NCBI RefSeq assembly: GCF_028640845.1
Contig: NC_080539.1
Span: forward strand, 177,904,459 to 177,968,458
DNA from: Ahaetulla prasina
Lineage: Eukaryota; Chordata; Lepidosauria; Squamata; Colubridae
Reading direction: 5' to 3'
DNA length: 64,000 nt
Made by a program: the position numbers and the translations under genes. How positions within the stretch are numbered: the first letter of the stretch is position 1; each line of letters opens with the position of its first letter. Shown piece by piece: positions 1 to 13,013 of the stretch. The notes below the pieces were generated by a model. The model did no database searches, was not told the DNA's origin, and saw nothing but the letters and a program-made list of their open reading frames with translations.

Positions 1-856
1 GTTACCTGAAGTAAGCTAAACCAGCTACAGTTACCTGGATCATAAGCTTCCTAACTTAAGCAGCAGGTGAAGCTAAGCAGAATTATATCAGATACCTGTA
101 CAATTAGCACTGGGGCTCCACAAGGCTCTGTGCTCTCTCCACTTCTCCTCTCTCTTTCTATATCAATGACTGCATCTCAAACAATGTTTTTTCTGTGCCA
201 ACTCAGAACGTTCAAACTGCCCAAGGAGCTGCTGATACAGTTCTAAAGAGGAATTACTGAATCTGTCATCTGCACCTCTATAACTGTCTGGTTTGGTTCC
301 GCAACCCAACAAGACAGACACAGACTTCAGAGGATAATTAGAACTGTAGAAAAAACAATTACCACTCACCTGTCTTCCATTGAGGACCTGTATACTGTAC
401 GAGTCAAAAAGAGGGCTGTGAAAATATTTACAGACCCCTCACATCCTGGACATAAACTGTTTCAACTCCTACCCTCAAAATGACGCTATAGAGCGCTGTA
501 CACCAGAACAACTAGACACAAGAACAGTTTTTCTCCGAACGCTATCACTCTGCTAAACAAATAATTCCCTCAACACTGTCAAACTAGTTACTAAGTCTGC
601 ATTAATCTTCTCGTTGTTCCTATCAGCCATCTCCTCCCACTTATGACTGTATGATTGTAACCTTGTTGCTGGTATCATTAAGATTTATATTGACTGTTTC
701 CTTATGACTATCATTAAGTGTTGTACCTCATGATTCTTGACGAATATATCTTTTCTTTTATGTACACTGAGAGCGTATGCACCAATACAAATTCCTTGTG
801 TGTCCAATCACACTTGGCCAATAAAGAATTCAATTCAATTCAATTCAATTCTATTC
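1..856 (+). mobile_element. CR1/Rex1-like LINE, 3' end (cut by window edge)
   Basis: This is the 3' part of the same LINE family as the longer copy at 50840-54070; the two align from about 52911 onward. It holds the end of the reverse-transcriptase domain and the C-terminal region, with a stop (TGA) at about 481 and frame breaks, so it is dead. The element ends with an AATAAA-bearing 3' tail and a short ATTCA/ATTCT repeat at about 825-856. The family resembles the CR1/Rex1 group; the AATAG-type tail recalls snake 'Snake1' (CR1/L3) LINEs. Family placement is by memory of motifs and is not certain. Confidence 0.75.
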
Positions 857-1162
857 ATAAAACAATTGTCTCTGTAATCCCTCATTGAACTACTTCTAGC
901 CTCCTGGGTTACATATATACTTTGATTTGCATAAATCTCCGCAAAAGGGCTGTATTCCTGCTCTTTTTCAGATTTGCCACTGCAGTCCCTAGTACCAAAA
1001 ACCCCCCACAATTTGTATTTCTATCGATGGTGCTTCTAGTTACTACTATTAAACTCATAAAGGGTATTTTTTAATTATACTTTAAGAACTATTGATGCAC
1101 ATATTTAGTTTGCTACCTACATTTAAATATTATGCTATTTCTACTTTACGCATTCATTACTT

Positions 1163-1250
1163 TATAGAATAGAATAGAATTTATTGGCCAAGTGTGATTG
1201 GATACACAAGGAATTTATCCTGGTGCATATGCTCTCAAATATCTATAAAG
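1163..1250 (-). repeat. 3' tail of the CR1/Rex1-like LINE
   Basis: An AGAAT-type short repeat is followed by sequence that reads, in reverse, like the LINE tail at 3' positions 780-850 (ttggccaagtgtgattgga ... gcatatgctctcaa). It is a severely 5'-truncated copy inserted in the opposite orientation to the copy at 1-856. Confidence 0.75.
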
Positions 1251-1299
1251 ATTTATAAAGATTATAAAGATTTGGATATGAAAAAGAACAAATACATAC

Positions 1300-4200
1300 T
1301 TTAAATTATAGTTTTACTGTTCTGATCTTCCAACTCACATTTCTCTACATTATTAAAAAGCGCTTTGTCATAATCACTGTGAATAGTTCTTAGGGTTCCT
1401 AGGATACTGTTCATTCATAATTGATTTGGCTTAGTTTGTTTTAAAGCTAAATATTTCAGAATAAATAAAAACTGTTTAAAATTTCACAGTTCTACCAATG
1501 ATGACATGGAAAACGCATGAAATTTAAAGCAACTTCTAAATATGTATTTTATTTTTCTGGTAAACAGAGACTTACCATAAAATATGCAATTTGTAAAAAT
1601 GTAAACAGGCTCCTCTTGAACACTTGCTAATAAACCTTAATACACTAGATCACATTCTTTCGGTGTCAGAGTGCCAAGGTTATATTTGTTCTTATTTCAG
1701 ATAAAATATGAAATACTCATATATGTAAGTCTATCTTTGTTTGTATTTGTAGTACCAAGACTGTATTGTCGATTTAAACATATGGTAGCAACTCAACTGG
1801 GCATTTTGATAAAATATATGTGTAAGCGCTTTGTGAGGACAGTCATTTTCAAAGCTAACTTCTCAAAATAACTGTGAGAAATTGCAACAATGTTTTGCTG
1901 ATCACATGTTTACTTTGGCTAGAGGGCCTGATACTTAGAACAAAATTTGAGCAGTTGTTCAAAGGCTCTATTGTCCTCTTTCTCATCTCCTTGAAGGACC
2001 CACCAAATGTATTTGGCACAAAAGACGGGAAACATGTCAGTGAAGCATGATCCAATTCCTTTCTGAAATGTCCTTCCCGCTGAGCAAGGGATTGGGACTG
2101 TAAGGTCTAACAAGAAGAAGACACTATTCTTGCTGATATAAATCTCACATGAAAACAACTGAAATGTCAAGTTTCCTTCTTTTCAAATAATTTCAAACAC
2201 TATTTAATGTTTAAAATGATTTAAAAATATTTACGGTTTCTCACATGGCTGCTTTTAAACTTGTTATAGATGTTTACTAGTCCATTCTTCTGTAACCATT
2301 CGTACTCTAAGGAAACTGACGGTTCTATTTAATAGATGTTACTGTAATCCTTGCAAGTGCCTTAGTCACATCTTTCATTATTGGTGCCAGGGTTAGAAAG
2401 TTACTACTTTCAACAGGTTTTCACTGTACTGGTAATTCTGCAATACCATTGTTGATATTATTGAAAGGTCAGTTCATAGGTTGTTTCAATGCTGCTTTAT
2501 ATTGGCTCTCTTGTTATTACTTCTTCTAAGTTATCATTTTTGTAGTTCAAGTCAACTTTTTCCTTTGTATTTGCAATTGTGGTTATCTGAATTTCTTCTA
2601 CTGTTCTATTGCTATTTTGGAGTCTTCAAAACATCTTTGTATCATTATTTGTAATATCATTATTTAAAGTAGCATTTATTATATATTTTCATATAGTAAA
2701 TGTTTGGAGGCTGGTGAATAACTTAAACTTCATGATGGAAGGTGGAGCGGGGGGCAGTCAATGAACTAAAGAGTTTTTGGATTACTTGATTTATATAACT
2801 GAATATAATTTTCTTCAATCTGATGTCCTCTAATCATCACGTGAATTGGGAGTTGCATATTTGAGAGACATCGAGTTTGGGAAGGCTAATATAACAAGTA
2901 ATACGAATTTAACCACCGAGAATGGGATATAGACTATGATAAATTGACCACACTATGAAAACAGATACTGTAGAGAAACATATTCTTAAATTCTATGGAC
3001 CATTCCTAAAGTAAGTTTATAAACAAGGTACAGAAAGCATAGGTTCTAGAATTTTTTAAATGCCTTAATAATGGCAATGCCTGAATATTGTGACCAGGAG
3101 GAAGAAGGGATTAGAAAAAGTTGGCAGAAATCGATCACCTGCCCAACTGACTCTTCCCTGGAGATGCACTTTTTCGGTTTTGCAACCTTTTAGCCAGATA
3201 AGGGCTATTTCAACTTGAACTTTCTTTTGCTGAATTCTCTTGCCATATCAAATTTGGTTCTGTTCTCTCAAGTTTTCAGAAAATTATTCTGCTGATGGAC
3301 AGAATCGCAAACCTTTTCATATAGTTGCTTACCCATAGTCCACTGGACTGAGAAAGAATAACAGTAACCATATATAATAAAAAGCTATATTGACACATGA
3401 TTTAACACTTTTCTAATGTTTTTTAATGTTTAAGGTGCTAAGGAACTGGTTATTATTTGACAGATAACCAGTAAGATAGATGGTGTAGGCATAATAGTTG
3501 CTCTATTTGAGTTGAATGGATATTTGCACAGTGCATTTGAAGCAAATGATGAATCATAAGGCAATTACCTCCCTTCATGACATCCTCTGACATAGGAAAA
3601 ACTATTACATTTTACATGAAGTTATCCAAGACTTCCTCGTGTCATATAAAAAACAACCCACATTGCTAATCAATATCATTGACATTATTCTTCCTGTTAG
3701 TTTTCTCAAAGTCTGCAACAAGCAGTGCCTAATTTTATATATCCCACCATTTCACACCAATTTCATAATTGTGAGAAAAACCTTGCTGGATAGTTCCAAC
3801 ATCTGTGCAAAAAAAAAAAAAAAAGAGACCTTACCAAAGTTACGATTCCTGAATGTTCTTCCTCCCTCTAATCTATTTTTACTTGTCTCTGAGGTTGAAA
3901 CCTTTCTCCCTCTTGCCTTGAAAAGGTCCCTCAATTGCTTCACTCTGTCATCAATTATTTTTAATTTCTATACCTAAATACTGAATAGGTTTCTTCCATA
4001 TTACTAAGGTTTTTACTGCTTTTAGTAAGTAACTAAGTTGAAAGCCTTTTGTAAATTATACTCTGAAAAAATAGTTTTGACACTTGAGACTTCCTTTCTG
4101 ATTACACAGAAACAGCCAAAATAATAACGAACATGCCAATATCTTCCAGGAAAAAAAATTATTTGCATGAGATCTGAACACATATGTATAGGGAGGGGGT

Positions 4201-4936
4201 TGCACAATGCTGCAGAAGATACAACACATAAAACCAAGTCATACTTCTTTAAACTCAGCAAAGACAGTTTCCACATTCTGTCTAAGGAGGAAAACTGCTT
4301 GGCTGGCCCTTCTTTCCTCTGTTGCCAAGTTTTCCATCAAGATGCTAATGCAGAGTTTTCCTTGTCTGAAAAGGGCCATAGCTTTCAATGTTTTTACAGA
4401 CAAATAGCATGATTACATGTTTTGTGTAAGAAGGAAGACATCTAAATATATATATGAATGCAAAAAAAAAAAAGCCATTAATTGAAGCATCCACAAAGGA
4501 AGCAAGCCTGTTGGCAGCATATAAAAGCAGAACATTCAAAGCTAAAGTATTTGACATACTACGCCTCTTTAAATAAATAAACATATACTATAGTTAAAAT
4601 ATTCATTGTTTCTTCTCTCAACAATATTTCTCAAATTTGCCAGGCTTCTTTTTCATTTGCTATATTTTATTAAAAGTACAAACTTATATACATAGAGACT
4701 TTAAGTCAGTCATTATTGGCCCTCATTACAATTGATTACAATTTCCTTCAGCCCAGCTAGTGTGACTAATGATAAAGAACGTTGGATTTGATATTTCAGC
4801 ATCACCTCAACCCTGAATCAAGGTAGTCAGAAGTATACAAATTTGGGCATGAGGAACCTCTGCACGGGAAACAGCTTTCTCTTGATCACTATAGCAGCAG
4901 AAATCTTGACCTAGCATGCCTGCCTAACCTGGTAAT
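1300..4936. other. AT-rich intronic stretch without recognised features
   Basis: I see no gene, no clear transposon ends and no tandem repeat beyond short A and T tracts. Open frames here are short and have no recognisable domains. Confidence 0.5.
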
Positions 4937-5902
4937 CAGGGGTGAAATCTAACAATTTCCCCTACCGGTTCTGTGGGCATGGCTTATATGGTGGGTGTGG
5001 CTTGGTGGTCAGATGACTGGGTGGGCGTGGCCAATAACACTAAATAATAAAAATAATAAACAATAAAACAATAAGAGGTATCAAAAACCAACTTTCACAC
5101 TTTATACACATACAACACAACTGACACTCTCTCACACACACATGAAATGCCACATACAGCTTTGTGAGATTTTGTATGTTTGTGTAGTTAGAGTGAAACA
5201 CTACAGAAACACACCAAATCTCAGAAAGCTGCACAAATATTTTATTTTATTATTTTATTTTATTTATATTTTTTAGATCAGGGGTCTCCAACCTTAGTAA
5301 CTTTAAGGTTTGTGGACTTCAGTTCCCAGAGTTCCTCAGCCAGCAAAGCAGGCAAATTAAGTTGCTGATTGAGGAGATGGATTGCAGGCAGGCAGATTCA
5401 GTTGCTAGCTGATGCAACTGATGTAAAGCATGGCTTTCCCAGCCAGAAAGGAGCAGTAATAAGGTAAGTGCTTCATCGCAGCCCAGAACCTCTTAAAAGG
5501 ATGTTTTCTACACACTCTTTGGCTGAAGAGCTTGTAGAAAACATGTTTTTTAAGGTTCTGGTGATGAGGAACTCAGCTGGGATTGCCTTTTAAAAACCTT
5601 TTAAAACCTTTTTTTTTACAACCTCTTTGGCCGAAGAGGTTGTTAAAAAAAACAACTTTTAAAAGGTTCTGATGATCTCAGCTGAGCCGCAGGATCATCA
5701 AAGGCTTTTTTTTTTTACTTTTAAAGGCATGTTTTCGGCTGAACAAAAACTGCTTTTAAAAGTAAAAAAAAAACAACCTCTGATGATGGTGTGGCTCAGC
5801 AGGGGCAGGGGCCAGGGATTTTTGCTACCGGTTCTCCGAACCACCCGCCGCCATCGCTACCAGATGGGCAAGCCGGTGCGAACAGGGAGCATTTCACCCC
5901 TG
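4937..5902. mobile_element. hAT-type DNA transposon, non-autonomous
   Basis: The element starts caggggtgaaat and ends atttcacccctg, a 12-bp perfect terminal inverted repeat. It is flanked by a perfect 8-bp duplication, ctggtaat, at 4929-4936 and 5903-5910, which is the hAT signature. It encodes no recognisable transposase. The right half contains several imperfect hairpins built on ...ctttggc(c/t)gaagag... with flanking A and T tracts (about 5490-5790). A nested piece (about 5279-5350, caggggtctccaacc...) looks like another widespread squamate repeat. Relatives are at 18650-18860, 24386-24717, 28787-29051, 54318-55719 and about 63270-63435. Confidence 0.88.
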
Positions 5903-6264
5903 CTGGTAATGATGCCAATACTCTAAGGAGAGTGCTTATTTGTGCCATTTCACTAACTGCAATTTCACAACTCTATGCCAATAGACTGAACTGTGAAACT
6001 GACCACAGCATAGCTACTGGTTTAAGAGATAAAAGGATCAGTCTATTTTTTTTGGTTATTTTCATTTATCATTTTTTATGATAAAAATAACAAAAGCCTA
6101 AATTTAAAAAGAAAAATGCATGAACATGTTTCTCCACACAGTACCCAATTCTATAGGCATCTTGTTATATGATATGGATTCATAAATGCATATTGTAACA
6201 CTTTTAAAGCTGGAAAATATTTTAAATATTCACAGAAATCAAAAGAGAACTGCATCTTAATCTG

Positions 6265-7016
6265 CCTGTTGTTGAAGAAAAAGCGAAGAGAAACTAAAGA
6301 GCCTCTTGATGCGGGTGAAGGAGGAGAGTGCAAAAGTTGGCTTGAAACTCAACATTAAGAAAACTAAAATCATGGCATCCGGCCTCTCAATTCCTGGCAG
6401 ATAGATGGTGAAGAAATGGAGGTAGTGACAGATTTTATTTTCCTAGGCTCCAAGATCACCGCAGATGGGGACTGCAGCCAAGAAATTAAAAGACGCTTGC
6501 TCCTGGGGAGGAAAGCTATGGCAAATCTAGACAGCGTACTAAAAAGCAGAGACATCACCCTGCCAACAAAAGTGCGTATAGTCAAGACTATGGTTTTCCC
6601 AGTTGCAATGTATGGCTATGAAGGTTGGACCATAAGAAAGGCTAAGTGCCAAAGAATTGAGGCCTTTGAACTCTGGTGCTGGAGAAGACTCCTGCGAGTC
6701 CCTTGGACTGCAAGGCGAACAAACAAGTCAGTTCTAGAGGAGATCAACCCTGACTGCTCTTTAGAAGGCCAGATCCTGAAGATGAAACTGAAATACTTTG
6801 GCCACCTAATGGGAAAGAAGGACTCACTGGAGAAGAGCCTAATGCTGGGAAATATTGAGGGCAAGGGACGAGGTGGCTGGATGGAGTCACTGAAGCAGTA
6901 GGCATGAGTTTAAATGGACTCCAGAGGATGGTAAAGGACAGGAAGGCCTGAAGGAACCTTGTCCATGGGGTCACGATGGGTCGGACACGACTTCGCAACT
7001 AACAACAACAACAACA
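6265..7016 (+). mobile_element. BovB/RTE LINE, 3' end
   Basis: The 161-codon open frame at 6416-6901 matches the C-terminal part of BovB reverse transcriptase (VTDFIFLGSKITADGDCSQE; FELWCWRRLLRVPWTARRTN; MKLKYFGHLM). It continues into the typical BovB 3' end (ggggtcacgatgggtcggac, acgacttcgcaactaac) and an AAC-type tail at about 7001-7016. The 5' portion is missing, as is usual for LINE insertions. BovB is abundant in squamates and known for horizontal transfer. Confidence 0.9.
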
Positions 7017-9164
7017 TAAAGAAAAAAAATATTCAGTAGGATTATTCACTGAACAACAAAATATTTTAATTTGAATTTTATAATTAGTTGTATGTGATGT
7101 TTTACAAAGGCTTGAAGTAAGGAACAAACTGATTTTAAAGTTGTTAAATTATTAAAACAGCATATATATCTATAAAATTGATAGAATAATTTTATTTTAT
7201 GTTACTTAAATATGAACCTATAGCAGTTTCACTTTGAGAACTGATTTTTGAACTTAAGTTCTTTTTAAGAATTTGCAATGTATTTTTCAACAGTTAATGC
7301 ATATATTTGAGAATATGGACCTACAAATGCATTATTTAAATAACAATCCATATCTATATCTATACTTGTGAACAAAAACTTGGGGGCAGACTTTCAAAAA
7401 TAGACATGTGAATATGCATGATCTACATGAATAAATATAAGAAAAAATTTTTTTGGGAAAAGTGAGGAAGTTACATTTTTCCTTGTTCTTTTGTCTTGTT
7501 CTTTTGTATTTCAACCACCCAAACTAAACTAAAAATCATTTTGATATAGAATTTTTCAATTTTTTAACAGAATACCTAGAATTTTATGAGTCCGATGAAC
7601 AAATTATCATAATAACAACCATCAAGAATAGCACATTTATATTATAAATGAGATCTTTAGAAAGGCATTTGATTAAAAGTGTCGAGAACCTGAACTGAAC
7701 TGAAGTACAAATGAAGAAATAACAAGTGCAGGTACAGTATAGAGAAGCCAAATAAAATTCTTGGCCTATATTCTTAGCACTGTGCTAAATATAACCGAAG
7801 TATACATTTTTAGTAGTGCTGGTCAAAATAATACTAAGCAAAGCTGCAGTTTAATATAGAATGTAGAGAAATACTTGCAGTTTGAAGAAACCAAGACATA
7901 TTAACTGACAATTTCTGTGTCACAATTGACCTAGGACACAGAAGGAATCAGAAGTTGGAAAAGAGCTAGGCAGCAGATGAGGTTAGGAGTCAGTAATATA
8001 AATCATACTAATATCTACAGTATTACAGCAAGGGAGACAGTTCACAGACATGGAAAACACATTTGAAAGTATCATGATGTTAATTACCTTGCATATTCAG
8101 CTGTATGTAGATACTATTTACTGTTTCGATGTAGTTATAAACAAATGGATGGTTTATTTCAGTATAGTCAATTTTGTTTCTTGCACAATTTTTTGGAGTT
8201 GCAAATTGCTTATTCTCTAACAACTATTGTATATCAAAGACATATTTTAATAAGTCAAGGATGCTGAAAAATTCCAGTGACTAAACCTCTCCTAATCAAC
8301 AGGAGTTGCCTTTACTTGTACAAGTTTTCAAGTATATTATAGGTTCTCTAAAGGCCTTAATTAAGTCTATGACTATAGCCAGTGAGCAGTTTTTTTTAAT
8401 AGTAATATAATTATGCTACCAAATAAGGAAGGGATTATACCAGAACTGGTTCCTATGCATCCCAACCACATCATTTTATATTCTGAAAGCTTTATGATTG
8501 AAGCTTTAATGCCTTACAACTGAACTGTCACAGTCTTTGAAAAAAACATGATGGGAAACGTAGATAAAAAAGAGTTCTGTGATCTTCTAACAAAAATTAA
8601 GAGAATATGTCTAGAAAAAAGCCACAAATATCATACATTCTTTGCTTACTTTTCTAACTAACTAGGTTTTGCTAAGTTTAATGAATGAATGAAATGAATT
8701 ATTTCAAATATATTGCATAGTACAATCAAGTGGTAGATGTGTGCATAATGAAGCAGCCATAAAAATAAGAGGTGGCACTTATTTTTATAAGCAAGTGTCA
8801 GCTCAATTTCTATAGGTGAAGCATGTAAGAGTGAGGGGACCAATATTGGGGAAAAAAGTTATCTTGCCCTCATCACATATATTTCTTTGGGGAGGGGAAC
8901 AGTCTCAATAGGCCTTCTCTTGATGGCTCAACTGGATTGTTATAAGGAAAAAAACCTCAAGACTGCCCAGCTTGATTCTTTTTATAGAGGAAGAGAGAGA
9001 GAATCCTGTCTTTTAAGATTCTGTCGTTATATCCTATAATTCATAGAATTTCAATAGTTCATAAGATTGTTTCTTCACTGGTCTATCTCAAAAGGATGGC
9101 AGATTGACATATTCCAATATATATACCAGCATCACACTGTACTGGTCTTTTTGGACAATGGCCA
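7017..9164. other. AT-rich intronic stretch without recognised features
   Basis: No gene or transposon boundary is recognised. Only short A/T runs are visible. Confidence 0.45.
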
Positions 9165-10330
9165 GTACTTTGAATTGAGTCTGGAAGCCTATTGAATACA
9201 GTGGCCTAATAGATGTAATTCTCTAATAGTAGGCTTCCTGAGCTAGCAACCTTACTACTGCATTCTAAATCTGTGGCAGCTTCTGAGTCATCTTCCAAAG
9301 TAGCCCCAAGTAGAGTGAATTGCGATATGACAGTTATATGGCAATCAGGGCATGAGTCACTGTCATCAAAGCATCCTGGTCCAGACAGTGCTATAATGAA
9401 TGCACCAGCCAAACTCATGGCCATGGCTTTCACCTGCTGTTCCAGCAAGACTCTTTAGTCCAGGAGGTAGAACCTATACTGCAGTGAACGTTATGCATTT
9501 CCTCAGGTTCCACAAACTCAGAAGAATCCTATGTCATAATCCAAGATACTGCCCTTTGCCTCACTTGGAGCATAAATAGAAGTGACTTGATCAGTAAGAA
9601 AAACTGCAAAACTCTCTAGATGGCCTGCAGGTGTCTTATCTTGGCTGCATTTCCCTAAAATGCTCATACTTTCAGTGAACAGGGAGTCCATGCATACAGT
9701 AAGTGTGGAAAAGTGTTGATATTCACCACACTTATTGCTATTGAGAAGGTTCTAACATGAGCTTGTACTTGTGCTTGGCTATGCTCATTTTTGCTTTTAT
9801 ATCATTGTGTCTCATCATCTTTTCTGTCACTTAATCCCCTATGTAATAAAAAAAAAACCTATGAAGCTACTTGGAATTGAAGGTTAGAAAAAGAGCCAAC
9901 TCTATATTCCAGAAACTGCATATGTCAGCCCATAAATCAGTTGCCCACCAAATTGTTGGGAAAATTCCCACATACCCTCTGGTACATCAGGCCCTTACAG
10001 AGGTCCAGAAGGTTACAATCCACAATTTGATCAGCAAATCATCTGACTATGGTAAAAGGACTTTCGTAAGTTCTGTTTCTCATGTCCAGATCCCATCTGC
10101 TCTGAAGTAAAGAACATATCGAGCAAGTGTTTGCCTATGTGCACCGAAACTGCGATTGTTTCGGCTTATGCCCATGATTGTCATGGAGGCCATAAATTCA
10201 TGAGCCATTCTAGAATTCCCTGCTGGGGCATGGATTTGAAAATCATCCAAGATCAAAGGTCCCAGGGACTCTACACCATTCTCCATATGCGATATAGAAG
10301 TTCACGAAGGGCCATTTCCTGACAACTGTT
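9165..10330 (-). mobile_element. Old L2 LINE fragments
   Basis: Two blocks match, in diverged form, the younger L2 copy at 57102-60185. About 9270-9450 resembles the reverse-transcriptase C-terminal region (agtagagtgaattgc ... catgagtcactgtcat, compare 57820-57880). About 10160-10290 resembles the endonuclease region (tgtcatggaggccataaatt, compare 59695-59715). The middle is rearranged or too decayed to follow. No usable frame is left. Confidence 0.55.
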
Positions 10331-11670
10331 AATACCACTAGTAGCTCTAGCTTCTCTCTACAGTTCAACTCAGCATACAGGCACTTGCAACTAATCACCT
10401 CTGCAAGGTTTTTACAAATGGTAATCCTTACTTCCTGAGCTTGATGTTGTGACTGTTACAGAACTCAAAGCTACATCACTGAGCATGAATAGTACATATT
10501 TCAATAGTACATGCCAAATCTGCTTCCTCATGCACATGATGCATACAGAACTGAAATTTACCAAATTCAGATTCTGTGGGGATCAATGAAGCTGATATAC
10601 AGCTAACTGGCCCAAGTTAGAAGCAATTAGTTTAGAAGGGGCCTACAGTAATATAAGAGTTCCTTCTCCTGTAATGGTTTATCCAACACCCCTTGCTCTC
10701 CCCCTTACCAGTTTCAATATATATTTTAAAATTTGAATCTATGTTGAATTTGCTAACACAGTTGACAAATTAACAAAAGGCCTACGAATCCATTATCATG
10801 GACAGAATTTGTTATTTTCACCAATAACAATTGTTAGGACTGATGATGTTAGCTAGTTAGGTAACAAAATGTCTGCAAGAAAACAACCAAGCTCTAAGCA
10901 ACAAGGACCCCACATAATTAATAATTTGTTGTAGGAATTAATCTGGAATTAAGACGTATAAAGTTTATATTGCAATACCATTCTTCTCAGCTGTTATAAA
11001 AACTTAGATAACATCAGAATGCTATTTTGCATCCTCTCTGAAAAGCAGTCTTCTCAGAAAACACTTTTAAATAGTTCACAATCTTTTATTTTGTGAAGTA
11101 GTAGCAAAGATGCTTGGCTATTCCTCAAAATCAAGGAATGCATCAGCAAAGTAATGGAAACAATCTAACTCCCATTCTTATATTTGGTTAGTTCAAGCCA
11201 TGATTGGATACATCAACTTGAATGAGCTATATAATGACATTATACTGGATAGAAATCTCGAAACAAGTCCTGAAAGGGGAGAAAAAAAATCTCATTTTGA
11301 AAATGAGCAGAAGATATTTTACTGAGTTACCCTTGCACATTTGGGATTATAGAGCTGTAGGACAGAAGAATTCTGAACTGTCAGCAATGATGCACACAGC
11401 CAGTTTTAGATGTTATGAATGGACATCAGTTGTTACTTATTTAATTCATTCCCAAAATTTTAGTACAAAGAAAGGCATATCTTCTTGAATATTCAATAGG
11501 ATGCCAAAACAATCTGACTAGTTGGAAGGTCAGGTTGGTATTTTATCTTGTAATTTAATTGGGAGGTTATTTATATTTATATTTTACATCTCCTTTAAAG
11601 AGGGACTCTGGGTTAGGGATAGAAAGGCATGTCCTGGGTAATTATCCATATTTTTAAAGGTGATACATCA
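10331..11670. other. Intronic stretch with a Penelope-like tail near 10835-10920
   Basis: Most of this is unremarkable. At 10835-10920 a diverged 3' end reads actgatgatgttagctagtt ... caagaaaacaaccaagctc, the same tail seen at 37530-37595 and 42398-42490 and typical of vertebrate Penelope-like elements. The rest shows nothing I can name. Confidence 0.45.
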
Positions 11671-11679
11671 TAAAAATGC

Positions 11680-12160
11680 AACTGGGAGCCAATGCAGCTC
11701 ACACAGAGTAGTATAACTGGGGGGAACCACAAACCTCCCAAAATGTGTGTCACTGCATGTTGGACCAGTTGCAGCTTCTGGATGGTCTTCAAGGGCTGCC
11801 CCAGAACGTGTTGCAGTAAGGCAAATGGGAGGTGACTAAAGTTTAAGTTACCGTGAGGAAGGCCTCCTGGTCTGAAAATGGGCTAAATAGATGCATAAAA
11901 TGTCTACAAAGTCATGACTGCCAACTATTCTTCCAGGAGGAGGCAACAGTCAAAATTGAGCCCAAGTCTGGCCATGGGAATGTTGCCTAGTACAAAGTCA
12001 TATGTGTCAACTTTTCTGATCAAAGAGGATAAAAGACCCACAACCATTACAACTTGCTAGGGTTGAGTTGCAGCCAGTTTTTCCCCATCCAGATCTTATA
12101 GTTCTGAGGCATCGAGAGAGCACCTGAATAGCATCATGTTTTCCAGTATGAGTTAAATCT
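11680..12160 (-). mobile_element. Old L2 LINE fragment
   Basis: Sequence such as gttggaccagttgcagcttctgg and ggttgagttgcagccagttttt ... catccagatc matches the L2 copy at about 57780-58140 in the same relative order and orientation. It is heavily mutated and lacks a frame. Confidence 0.65.
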
Positions 12161-12169
12161 GTTTTTTTC

Positions 12170-12992
12170 GTTCTTTTGGATTGAGATATAAAAATATATA
12201 TTATTTAAAACCTTTTGGTTGGCAAGTCCCACAGTTTATTTATTTATTTATGGTTTTTTTAATAGCCTGCCCTAATTAAAAAGCTCTGGATGGATTATAA
12301 CAAAATTATATTAAAAAAATATAAAATAGTATATGACTCAGCCTTCCCCACGGCAAATGCTTCTAGCAAACAACCAGTGTTAAAAGCAAAATGAATTATA
12401 ATGGGTCATTTTATTAATTAATTAGATTTTTATCTTGCTTTATAAGTAATTTAAGGTGATGAACATATGTAATATTCCTTCCATCTCCAATTTTCCCCAC
12501 AATAAGAGATGGGCAAGGCTGAGAGAGACTCGGACACTGAGACTGACTTAAAGCCAGGCTATCTGGTTTTCATGCCTGAAGTAGTCTCCCGATTTTATAG
12601 ACCAGCCCCTTTAACCAATATACCAAACTGATTCTTTTGGAGTACTTTTTGAAACTGGAGATAGACATTCCATCAAGGGGCCACAACAGAAAAAGGCTTG
12701 GCCCATCTTCCCTTATCTTACATGGGTCCTTAGTAGGACAAAATGTTCTTACTGGTTAAAATACACTGTTTTTGTGATCAGTGATCAGTTCTTGTAGTGA
12801 AGGCTCATAATCTGGTCATGCTTCAGAGTCGTCATTTTTTCCACTTACCTACCAGTATCCTTGAAACTTCTAGTTATATTTGGATCTTCGCATAAATTCT
12901 TCTATATTGTTAATCAGTGTATTTTTTTCAATGTGAACTATAATGTTCGTCTGTGACTATGTGTGTCCTGTCAAGTATATTAACATTCATGA
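12170..12992. other. Intronic stretch without recognised features
   Basis: A short TTTA run near 12235-12250 and AT-rich sequence are visible. No coding or mobile feature is recognised up to the L1-derived insertion. Confidence 0.4.
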
Positions 12993-13013
12993 TTGTACTT
13001 ACACCTATTTCTT

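Noticed and set aside
6416..6901. Possible host gene with reverse-transcriptase similarity
   Set aside because: It is the BovB C-terminus and is followed by the typical BovB 3' end.
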